Part shown: one piece after another, positions 45,354-55,742 of the stretch
Layout of the letters: the number at the start of each line of letters is the position of its first letter
How positions within the stretch are numbered: position 1 is the first letter of the stretch
Source of the DNA: Calliopum simillimum
Taxonomy: Eukaryota; Arthropoda; Insecta; Diptera; Lauxaniidae
DNA length: 64,000 nt
Direction: 5' to 3'
Assembly: GCA_951812925.1 (NCBI GenBank)
Contig: OX638372.1
Span: 88,371,058-88,435,057 of the forward strand
Notes under the pieces: generated by a model
Database searches by the model: none
The model's input: the letters and a program-made list of their open reading frames with translations, nothing else
Told to the model about the DNA's origin: nothing
Translations under genes and position numbers: made by a program

Positions 45354-45973
45354 TTAAGGGGGGCTTCTCATGTAACACGTCAAAAAGTAGTTGTTTTTCG
45401 GGATTGTTTTTCACTCGGAAAATAAAAACACACACAAATAATTTTTTGCATATATTTAAGAACATGTTTGAACTATAAAAAAAGCATTTTTTCAAAAACT
45501 AAAATGACAAAATGGCGGACTTATTAAATGTCGCGTGTGGCGACATTTAATAAGTCGGATTTTTCGCGGTACATTGTGGAGCCCAAAGTTTTTATCTGAA
45601 ACATAAAACAAAATTTTTTTTATTATTCAGCAGGGTTCCCCTGAGTGCATGAATGTCTGCAACTCCAAAAAATTCGATTCTACAATATTGAAATCACGTC
45701 TTGAAAAAAAAGTGCAATTTTTTCGTCATTTTTTGTCGCTAAATGGGGCTAAAAAGTGTATAAAATAACTTTTTTTCCACAATTTCAGACATTCATGCAT
45801 TCGTTCAATTTATAATCTGCAAAACACTTTTTAGAAATCAAAAATCGGTTAAGTAGTTTTTTCGCAATCGTGTACCGCGATTTTAAAACCATAGTTTTGA
45901 GAAAAAACGATTTAAAGTTTTAAAAAAAAATCTATTTTTTGAAAATTTTACATGAGCTCGCAGCCCCCCTTAA
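45354..45973. mobile_element. 612-bp element with GGGGGGCT ends between TTAA sites
   Basis: The left end, TTAA then GGGGGGCTTCTCATGTAA, and the right end, inverted GGGGGGCTGCGAGCTCATG then TTAA, are similar apart from four extra bases. TTAA duplication suggests a piggyBac-type event, but the terminal repeats are short, so the class is tentative. It includes the 39-bp palindrome at 45518-45556. Confidence 0.45.
45518..45556. repeat. 39-bp perfect-stem palindrome
   Basis: GACTTATTAAATGTCGC, a GTGTG loop, then GCGACATTTAATAAGTC: 17-bp perfect arms with a 5-base loop. It could form a stable hairpin or cruciform. Confidence 0.9.
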
Positions 45974-47370
45974 AAAAACTTAAAAATAAAATTAACACAT
46001 GAACACAAAAATAAGTTTTTAATTTTTTTTTTTTGTTGTTTTGAACAGATAATGATTTACATTAACTAGCTAACAACAAATCACGTGTCAAGTGGTTTTG
46101 TGGTGTGATCTTACTGTTCTATGTTTTTGAGTAAAAACAGCAACATTACAAAAACAAGGCAAAATGCATAGGTAAAAAAAAACCAAAAAATTGTTGGTAG
46201 GTTGGTTTTCGATACGTTTCACCCATAGCCATATGGGATATTCAGTCGAATTCACCTACAAACCAAGAACTCGACCAAGCATGCTTTATTCATTTTTTGC
46301 ATAGATTAAACGAGAATCACAGCAAAAAATTCAATGCAGCATACTCTCCAATTGTGTTTAAGCTAAAAGCTTTAGAATTTTTGAAACTATGTATGAAAAT
46401 ATTTTACAGTAGATTAGAAATGTAGCTAGTTTCACCATTTGTGATTTAGGGCACTTCAATGAAATGACGGAGGGTGAAGAAATAGACGAAATTAAATCTA
46501 CTTGAGCATTTTAGACAAAAAATATTCAGCCTTGTATAATCAGATTAGGATTACCTTTGTATAAGATTTTCCAGCATCACAATATCCGAAACACACATCT
46601 CATTACCAATAAGGTAATTTTGGACCAGTTGGAGGATCAGACGCAGATTTAGTAAAAATTCACAAATAACTGGTTGAAAGTAGAAGTATAAATTTTTTAG
46701 TGAGTAAAGGTCGCTAAAATAAAATAATTTTTTTAGTAAGTTTTTTTGTCTTATTTTATCACTGTAGATTTCGATAGATCCGCGTTGATGTTCTATAAGT
46801 TCGACTATCTTCGATAAATACAAACATACGCATTCGCACATTATAGTGATCGAAATTCGAAATTAAATTAAGCGAGAACAGTCATCTGACATTTTCTCGC
46901 TCAATTAGCCAAAGTTGGTTGTTTACTTTCTGATCAACGGCAGATGCATGGCATACATAGTTTTTTCATTTTTTTTACAGCATTGTTTATTTTTGTAAAT
47001 GTTTTTATGTTTTCTAGCATTTTACAATGTTATTTATATTTGAAATTTCAGTGATGCCATTAATAGTTCAATCGAATTCCCTTGATAAGTTTCCCAACAG
47101 GAAACGGAAACGTTGCGCATCCAGGGAAGCAAGAAGCTCCTTCCAACACTGTTCTCACTGCATATATTTTTTAACACAGCATGTCATTGCGGGATGTACA
47201 CCTTCGGAAGCACATGAAATACTCTTCCGTGAAAGTTGAGCGGAAGCACACATAATTTTCTGAAATACTGAGAAAAGCCTTAAACATACTGAGATATTTG
47301 TGCTACTAATATTTGATTCCAAAACATCTACCAATATATTTTCTTGAAAAGTTCAGTTATTATTGAATAA
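45974..47370. other. Non-coding, no gene recognised
   Basis: AT-rich sequence with short motif-free frames. Nothing was recognised over 1.4 kb. Confidence 0.45.
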
Positions 47371-47371
47371 T

Positions 47372-48380
47372 ACTGGTCGACAAATTTCGAAAAAAATTTC
47401 GACTGTAGTAGAGGATGATGTTTCTTAAGTAATTTGGATGCGCTGAATTCGAATCTGCAGTCGGTTTTTCTCTATCAGGTCAGGTTTTGGAGATAATCGA
47501 CCTTTTTGAGGTTATAGCTCCATTTTTTCGAACATATTTTGAGAAACCCAAATTCGATCGAATATGTTTTTACACTATTATGGAGAAAAATTCTTTAACT
47601 TTCAACAAGTGTACCAATATCTAAGATCCGAATCAAATTGGCTGAGTTATAGCAACGAAAAATTCATTTTTATACTAGTTTTTTACACTTTTTCGTGCTT
47701 AAGCCAAATTAAACACGGTTTTTTTGCCAGTATATTTTAGTTCAATAGTGTATTTAATTGCAAATGTTTGAAGTTAAATTTTAGCAAAATCGGATCATTT
47801 TTTAAAAAGTTATTAAGGTTTTAGTGAAATAAGACCATTTCGATTTTCATAGAAAACACAAATTATTTTTAAATTTTTGTTGAAAAAATTCAGTTTTTCT
47901 ATCAAAATCGAAATGGTCTTATTTCACTAAAACCTTAAACACTTTTTAAAAAATGATCCGATTTTGCTAAAATTTAACTTCAAATATTTGCAATTAAATA
48001 CACTATTGAACTAAAATATAAAAAAATATATATTTGTATAAGCTACTGGCAAAAAAACCGTGTTTAATTTGGCTTAAACACGAAAAAGTGTAAAAAACTA
48101 CTATAAAAATGAAGTTTTCGTTGCTATAACTTAGATATTGGTACATTTGTTGAAAGTCTAAAAATTTTTCTCTATAATAGTGTAAAAACATATTCGATCG
48201 AAATTGGGTTTCTCAAAATATGTTCGAAAAAATGGAGCTATAACCTCAAAAATCGAAAAGGTCGATTATCTCCAAAACCTGACCTGATAGAGAAAAACCA
48301 ATTGCAGATTCGAAATCAGCGCACCAAATAACTTTAGGAACACTATTTGGTTGCTCCAGTCGAAAATCGTGTAGACCAGT
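47372..48380. mobile_element. 1.0-kb near-palindromic inverted-repeat element
   Basis: The ends ACTGGTCGACAAATTTCGAA and inverted ACTGGTCTACACGATTTTCG define arms of about 450-480 bp with a hinge of only about 25 bp near 47875. The arms share GGTTTTGGAGATAATCGACC, TGAGGTTATAGCTCCATTTT, ATTCGATCGAATATGTTTTT and AAATCGGATCATTTTTTAAA. No coding capacity or clear duplication is seen. Confidence 0.75.
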
Positions 48381-50189
48381 GTAATCTTTTATTTTTTTTT
48401 TTCGGCCTCTAAATTTGATGCAGTTTTGTTTTTTTCTTATATCTCCGCCATTTGACGTCCGATCAACAAGTATAGTATATCGTTGTAAATGTCTCGACAT
48501 TGGCATTCAGTCATTTATCTTAAATGCTTTTTCGACTAGTTGTACTCATTATCTCAGTTTCTACCACCCTTAGGTGCCAAGGACACTTCATAGAATTGAA
48601 GCCCACAAAAAAAACCATAAAATTCATCTCTACAAAGTTTCCACAAATAGTTGAAATTGATGAAGTTATAGCGAATCTAAAACCTCAGTAAACATAGCCG
48701 CATCGAATTTAGAAACCGAAAAAAAAAAATGTTTGTTTCTTTAAATGTCTTTCAATATTAGCTTTCAAAATGGTGGCGGACATTTGAACTTTTTTTTTGT
48801 AATACTATCTAATGTATAGCTTATCTAATTATATGCTTGTAACATTATCTTAAAGCTTAAGACTTAAAAAAGCTCATGAGCTGGTAATCTTTGAAAGGTT
48901 CTTCATAGGAATGATATTTAGTTAGCAGTTAGGTAGCCAGATATGACCGATTTTGCTGTAATGGAACTAATTCTTCAGTCATCAGCCAGACTTTCATCTC
49001 TCTAGATTTGATACAAATAAATGGTTTTTTTAAGCCCGATATAACTTGAAAGCTTACTTTGGAAGTATCTATGTAAAAACCCACCTTAGAAGTTATTAGA
49101 AAACCAGTGATATTAAAAATAAAGTGGTCAGATTTAGTATATGATCATGTGCACTTTAGAAAGGAAATACGGAGTAGATTTTGCTTATATATTTCTAGAA
49201 AAACGGGTCAAAAAGATCCACAAAAACAGGATAATGGATAAAGATGTTGTAGAAAAATGTTGGTTGCATGATTTCATTATGCATTCACAATAGGGTGGAA
49301 TTTTAAACGTAACTTACTTTTGAGAATTTTAGCTGAAAAAAAAAGCAATTTATTTGACTTTTTCTTATATTTTGTCTTTACGGTTCTTTTTGACCTCTTT
49401 TTCTTAACTAAGTGAATGCGTTTATTTCAAATCATCGGTACAATGAAGGTCAATACGACTAGATTTTCTGAGTCCTACATAGGGTACAGTTTTTACATGA
49501 TCGTGTTTTCGACATGTAACATTTGAAAATTGAATATTAATGATTTGGATGACCTGTGAAATTTCAAATCGGGAATTCCATTTGGCTACCAATCATATTT
49601 CTATCTACACTGAGGTTATGACAATGCGCTGGACCTTATGATCAGAAGTGCGCTAAGAAAATTAATTGATCAAGAACCCGCCAGTAGATCGAGGCAAAAT
49701 CCTTAGAACATCGTGGCGCTGAATGATAGAAAATGTTATTATGCAAAAATATTTTCGCTCTGGTGAAGTAAATAGACATCATCCATTTTGTTGTCTTGCT
49801 TTAATAGGAGGATTCGCTTCTTCCGGGCTGAATAAGATGAACTGTTGTTTGTTTTCCAGATCGTAGTTATTAAACCAAGATACATAACTTATTAAGATTT
49901 TATTCATCCGTTTTCGAATTTTCTAAGGAAATATTGGGTAAACGTGTTATTCAGCTTATTTTAAGATCTCATTTAACATTTGTGAAACCCATCGAGCAGA
50001 TTTCTTCGTGCACCGCAGATCATTGTGCAATATTGCAGACACGGCCATGGCATTTGACTCCAAATCTTCAGAAATCAATTCTTGTGCTATCTTTTTGCTT
50101 GTTGGTGGCGGAATTTATTTCGACTTTTCATCAGTTATTTTCCGTAGATCGATCTTTCTGAAATTTAAAATGAAATGTTGAATCGTCTC
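48381..50189. other. Non-coding, no gene recognised
   Basis: Several short open frames lack any motif. A 75-codon frame at 49934 was checked and has no recognisable family. Confidence 0.4.
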
Positions 50190-50280
50190 TCACCTTGGAA
50201 TTTTTTCAAAAGAAAAAAAAAAAAAAATAAGCTTGCATCAACTCAGCTTATTTTTGTTAGTCTCTCCGTATATTCCTTTT

Positions 50281-51503
50281 ATAACGAGAGTTGCTCCATA
50301 AATTTCTGGAACTTAGTGTTTTCCGATGTAAATTTTTACGACAGTTGAAAAGTTAGATATTTTTAGGATATGTTCTTCAGAAGTCATGCGCTCAAACCAT
50401 TTGTCCAAGCACTTTGACCAGTCCGAAGATGATAGTTTTAAAACATAAGTTTTAAACGCCTCAAGTGCTTTTTCGGGTAATGTAAATCGTTGTCCACGCA
50501 TCTGATCTTTGATTTTTCTAAGCAAAAATTAGTCATTGGGTGCCAAGTCAGTACTGCATGGCGGATGACCCAACAATTCGATCTTTTGAGTGCTCAAATA
50601 CTCTTTTTTTTCAGCCGATGTATGAGAACTTGCATTGTCTGTGGGCAAAATGATTTGTCGTTTTAGGTTAGTTTCTTTCAATTTATCGGAAACTTCTGGC
50701 AAACAAATAGTTGTGTACCATGCTGATTTAATGGTCTTATGGTTTTCAAGAGCGATAGTAGCCACATGACCGGTTTTCGTGAAAAACGAAGCCACAATTT
50801 TCTTCACAAAGCTCTGACGTCGCACAACTTTTGTTTGATTTTCTTCTAATGGAAAAACCCAAGCAGTCGATTAGTTTTTTGTTTCGGATTCATACGCAAA
50901 AATTCAAGATTCATCACCTGTGACAATGGTCTATACGTTTTTGAAGCACCTACGACGAGCTTTTGCCGGCACCATTCGACACGACTCTTTTTTTTTGAGC
51001 ATTTAATAGTCCAACGCGCACATAGCTTCCGCACTACTTAATGTTCATGTAAGTTTGCTAGTCATGCTAATGCCTAGACATGTCTGTCATGCCGATCTTC
51101 TTGAATAAGTTTCCGCACAGTATCGACGTTTTCTGGCACAATAGCTGTTTTTGGACGACCTTCAAGTGGGTCGTCTTTAAGTGAAGTGCGTCCGCGCTTG
51201 GAATTTTTTGACCACTCATATGCACTTGCATGGTGCTTCCTCGCCCAAAACCCTTTTTCAGTCGATCGATACACCCCTGTTAAGATAAACCTACTCGAAA
51301 GTCGGAAAAAATCATCTCATTTTTCTACGAATTGAATATTTCAAGTGTTTAAAACACAGTGTTACAATGCGAACTGAAAGATGAGGTCTGAAGAAACTTT
51401 CCCTAAAAAATCTCAAACTTTTTAACTGTCATAAAAATTTGCATCGGGAAAACACTACGAGTACTACTCGTATATTCCAGAAACTTATGGAACAACCTAC
51501 GTA
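50281..51503 (-). mobile_element. Decayed second mariner element, about 1.2 kb
   Basis: The left end GAGAGTTGCTCCATAAATTT with CTGGAAC and the inverted right end (TAGGTTGTTCCATAAGTTTC with TGGAATA) mark the element, with TA near both ends. It is a different, older family than the 43.3-kb copy, with small deletions. Confidence 0.75.
50313..51274 (-). pseudogene. Degenerate mariner transposase in four pieces
   Basis: Minus-strand frames at 51274-51074, 51034-50846, 50825-50529 and 50525-50313 read in order as a mariner transposase broken by frameshifts, stops and deletions. Recognisable parts: WSKNSKRGRTSLKDDPLEGR then PKTAIVPENVDTVRKLIQED (N-terminal half), CSKKKSRVEWC, KIVASFFTKTGHVATIALEN, NASSHTSAEKKE with the second Asp, and LLGHPPCSTDLAPND with the third Asp. 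The third-domain tail continues QMRGQRFTLPEKALEAFKTY. Part of the start is missing. It cannot make an active enzyme, and its divergence from the 43.3-kb copy shows an earlier invasion by a related mariner. Confidence 0.85.
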
Positions 51504-52829
51504 GGTACTATCAGGAACATACATATCGGCGCCTTTAGATATTTAATTATTTTAAAATGCCAAAAAGTTAAAAACAAGCATTTCAAGTTATTATTATTCT
51601 CCTTTCGAAAACCATAATGCCATTTTATTGCTATGTACTCCCTTCCTCTACACGCTCGTGCATACAATACCTACCAACATACTTTTATTTCAGTGAAACT
51701 TTCACAACTTAAACCGGAAATAAAAAAAACTAATCCAACTAAAGGGAATCAGTTGGTGTAGTAGACTCAACCGGATGGCAATGACGTAAAAACTGGCATT
51801 CACCTAAATGTTATTGGAGAGAAAATCCAACACATGCAAAAGCTACTCACACAGGATATAAAACAAAAACAAATACGTGTGCAAATGTTAGAAGGGAATG
51901 GGATACAAGAGCTGTGTAAATACGAGTATAAAATCACTTTAGCGGTTTCCTTTCAGTATTGCCAGCATAAATTCAAACATTTATGGCTACTCAACTTAAT
52001 GTCCCAGAAATTAAAAAAAAAGAAAAGATTAAATTTAATGCAATGCGATCCACTAATTGAAATGCCAGACAAAAATCTCAGCCAACAAATTCCACATGCA
52101 AAGAAAATGTGCATTATTTCCACACAAATCAACATTTGACCCAAGTGGAAAAAACACTCGTAGGTATAGGAATATTGATTTCCCAAGTGGTGAGACTAAA
52201 AAGCCTTGGGCAAATAACTTTAGACCATGTTATATGAGGCAAATTGCAGCAGCAAGAACAACAAAAACAAATGAGTAACAACAACGGTGGTTGAAAACAG
52301 GCACCGATTCAAGCAATTCTCACCACCTTAATCTTCATGCATGTTGTGCGCTTGGTTTTTGTATTCGATTAGACGAATGGACTATGCATAAATGTGAACG
52401 CCTGAGTTTCAGTACAAAAATCTTGCTAGCATTGTAAGTGTAAAAACAAGCAGCCCACATAAAAGTTGAATAATTTTTTAACTCGTCGTCATTCGATCGA
52501 TGATATGATGAAAAGAAAAAACGACATAGTGAATAGGGTTTCCAACAGCGTAAAAGTTGTTATGCGCAGTATTAAAAATTTGTACAGTTCATTCTTGCCA
52601 ACCGCAAAATCCTATCCCACACAATTGACCGTCTCTTATTTCCAAGTTTCTTTAATAGAGGAGCTGGTATATTCATGAATTTGAAGACTGACTAACCTTT
52701 AGTACCAGCTTAGGACTTATATGGACGCCCGGATGTCGGAGAAAATTATTGAAATGATTACCTCTTATACATTCTCGTATAGCGTTGATTTCAGCCTGGA
52801 ATATGCTATGTACGATGGAGTTGATGGTA
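51504..52829. other. Non-coding, no gene recognised
   Basis: Open frames at 51834-52278 are lysine-rich and lack motifs. Nothing else was recognised. Confidence 0.4.
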
Positions 52830-52834
52830 GGCGA

Positions 52835-53090
52835 TCCTCAAAAAATTTTAATTTTTTCAAAAGCAACAAGCTAGCACCAACTCAACTTATTTTTGTTAGT
52901 CCATCCGTATATCCCTTTTATAACGAGGGTTGCTCCATAATTTTCTGGAACATAGTGTTTTCCGATGAAAAGTTTGACATTTGTTAGGGTACCTATGTTC
53001 TTCAGAAGTCATGCGCTCAAACCATTTGTTCAAGCACTTTGACCATTCCGAAGATGATAGCTCTAAAACAAGAGTTTTAAACAATAGAGC
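52835..53090 (-). repeat. Duplicated end of the second mariner with its flank
   Basis: The sequence from AATTTTTTCAAAAG near 52847 through CAACTCAACTTATTTTTGTT and the mariner end GAGGGTTGCTCCATAATTTT to TTGACCATTCCGAAGATGAT matches 50200-50430, including about 90 bp outside the element. It is therefore a segmental duplication and not an independent insertion. Confidence 0.75.
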
Positions 53091-53696
53091 ATGTATGTAC
53101 ATCCCTGCAAATAAAAACTAAATAGAAACAAAATTTCGTTTCGTTTCTAGTTGAGAGACGAAACGGAAATTTTATTTGACATCAATAATGATGCCAAGTT
53201 GCGATTTCGAGATCTAGCTAATGTCAAATACTTTTCTCTATTTTAATGTGCGCAATTAACATTAGTTAAAAAGAGACAACTATATGACTCCATAAACAAG
53301 CGCAAATTTGTAAATAATTCTTCATTTTAATGTGTTTTAATGTGCTACAAGTTGGAAATTTATAAGTTTTTTTTTTTGATTTTGAAATGGATATATCTTA
53401 CGAATAAACTACCATTTAGATAAAACATAGCTGAAACTATTTGGTTTTTTTAAAATTGTAGAAGGCCATAAAAAACATTGAAACTGTTCGAGCCAGTACG
53501 GCAACAACACGCAAAAATGCCAAATATTTACAATCTGACCTGCATATTTTATGACCAGTTACTTAGTTATTTATCCGGAACTGTCCATGTGCATAATCTA
53601 CCTTTTATCATAATTTTGGAACACTTCACATTTCATACCAACTGAATTTGCTAAAATTTTTTAACAAAACACCGACGAAACTGCTACTGAGCAGTT
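53091..53696. other. Non-coding, no gene recognised
   Basis: A short palindromic patch (AATTTCGTTTCGTTTCTAG/GAGAGACGAAACGGAAATTT) lies at 53126-53176. No gene. Confidence 0.4.
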
Positions 53697-54672
53697 TCAT
53701 ATTCTGACAGTCAAAATGGAACTGAAAATGAAACTGATAGCTTTGGTTTCTAATGGCAATGCGAATTTTATGATAGCAACCAATTTAGAAACGCAATAGG
53801 GGCCTAAATCTTTAGGCATTGGCCAAACTTTATGCTTATTCGAAATGAATCTAAGAGAATTACATCTGAGGAACTCTTTATTGAAGCAATAGGCTGAAGG
53901 GATGTCGTCTTCTGGTTCTTTGTATAGCAGTGAAAGATGCCCTCTTAAAGCAGACACATCCTTCAACATCTTCAAGTGGTAGAGTCTATGCCAGTAGAGA
54001 AGCTCCCATCTTGCCGTGTAGGTGAAGTGGAGTTGATTCAAGGATAACAGTAAGGGAGTTTATGAGTATAAGCATAAGCAGCCCGTCACACTGAAAAATG
54101 CTTATCTTTGTATACGCTCAGGTGCTTTTCCGAAGAAAACTGCTCCATTTGGAAGCTATGTCATTCCGTCCATCTGGGGGTTCTTTGTTAAATATTATCA
54201 TATTATCAAGCAAAATTCCATAATCCAAAGAAGTTCACAAAACCGATTCACAGAGAGACCATTAGTGGCATTAGAGTTTCCAACTGGTGGAGCGCCCCCC
54301 TTATATTTACGATTTTATAAAAACTGATCTCAGTTTAGCTTACTTATAATTTTAAGATTAGATTATTCTATATTTAACCTTAATTTTGTTAATAACAACT
54401 TATTTTTAGGTGAAAAATAATAAAATAATGTCATCATGTGAAGGACTTGAAAAAGGAAACACAACCATCCCCGGTTTTGTACCCCTGCTCTACTGTGATG
54501 AAGGCTGACTGCATCGTTTCTGCCACATAACTCTCAAATTTTCCGCTTACAACAAAGGCTATGTCGCCGGTATTTCCAATACAGACCTAAGCTTTAAGAT
54601 CCCTTAGGAGATCATTATCAACTAAGGGCCACAATAGTTTCGAGAGAACTTTGAGCACCGATCTTAGTAAGG
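53697..54672 (-). pseudogene. Decayed LINE reverse transcriptase and C-terminal region
   Basis: Read on the minus strand, 54672-54430 gives VLSKLLWPLVDNDLLRDLK, a stop, then VCIGNTGDIAFVVSGKFESY and VAETMQSAFITVEQ. This matches the reverse transcriptase order GVLSPLLW..VVD.LL..L, then the YADD region followed by the .IAI.V.GK....V...MQ.AL..VE.W block of R1/LOA/Jockey-type LINEs, with YADD decayed. At 54041-53697 a frame reading YKEPEDDIPSAYCFNKEFLR and KVWPMPKDLGPYCVSKLVAI then IKFA resembles the CCHC-type C-terminal segment of such ORF2 proteins, with two cysteines lost. The stretch between is too short for a complete RNase H region, so there is a deletion. The identification is by eye; the clade is open. 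Confidence 0.55.
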
Positions 54673-55692
54673 AGCGCTAAAAGATTGGGATAATTCTGGC
54701 TTTTAGGATTGATATCACTCTTTCCGATGCATGAGGAAATATTTGAACTGTCAACGACTTTTGGGTGCTTTTAAAGGTTGAAAACTTCTTCGATATCAAA
54801 GAGACAAACGGAGCCTTGAATCACCACTTTCCTTGCCCGATTCGAAAACCTCTCCTGCCCGGCAGCGGAAATTCTTCTAGGAACGATTCATTAATGAGTT
54901 TTCATTTGGTATTTGGCAATCCTACCAGACATACAACGCTAAGTCATAAAATCAGCCAACCAAACAAGTCTATCCTACAAACAGAAAATTTTTCTATACC
55001 CGTATAACATTTGCCAGCTCACGAACAGCATATAAAAATCACAATACGTATATAATATATGTATGTATGAGGTTACAAACGAGTAAAGAAAATAAAAATA
55101 CGAGATTATTTTATAATCATGCGAACGAGGCAAACAAACGAAGTAGCAAACGAACAAACAACCGCCCGAGCGACCTACACTCGCATCAGCACAAGCAAGC
55201 AAGCAACTCAGTGTGTAGTACTTGGAATATTCAGTTTTATCATTATCATCAACAACATGACTATTGAAAAAGAGAAACGAATAAATGCAGAGAAGCAAGT
55301 ATACAGAAAAAACCCAGCGTAGGTATATTCGTATATTACGAGTGTGTACATAATATACAACAGACTACCATACGAAATAGTACTTGTATGGGACATGAGC
55401 CAGCATGAACAAACGAAACTCAACATGATACTGTATCACCACACAAGCTAACCCAACACTCCTTAGTTTTCGTTTTTTGTTTTCAGAGCTGTAATTCAAA
55501 TTCGTTGGAAAAAAATATGAGTATACTCGCTTAAATCGTATTGTGTTATGAGTAAACTAAATATTTAGTATATGTACATATGTATGCACGGGTAGAAACA
55601 AATTCATGACAATTACCAAAGCAGCAAAATCCACATAGCGGAACCAAAAACCAAGGCAGGTTGGCTTTTAGATAACCAACGATAGTGTAAAT
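54673..55692. other. Non-coding, no gene recognised
   Basis: AT-rich to mixed composition. Frames on both strands at 54975-55430 lack motifs. Confidence 0.4.
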
Positions 55693-55742
55693 CAGTGATG
55701 GAAACCAAAATTGATTGTACGTATGGATACTTTCCATCACTG
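55693..55742. repeat. 50-bp hAT-like hairpin element
   Basis: CAGTGATGGAAA and inverted TTTCCATCACTG bound a 50-bp unit. The 8 bases outside (GTGTAAAT and GTATGAAT) match at six positions, a possible decayed target duplication. It may be a minimal hAT end-to-end remnant. Confidence 0.4.

Noticed and set aside
51834..52278. Overlapping frames of 101 and 73 codons
   Set aside because: Lysine-rich low-complexity translations of AT-rich DNA without any motif.
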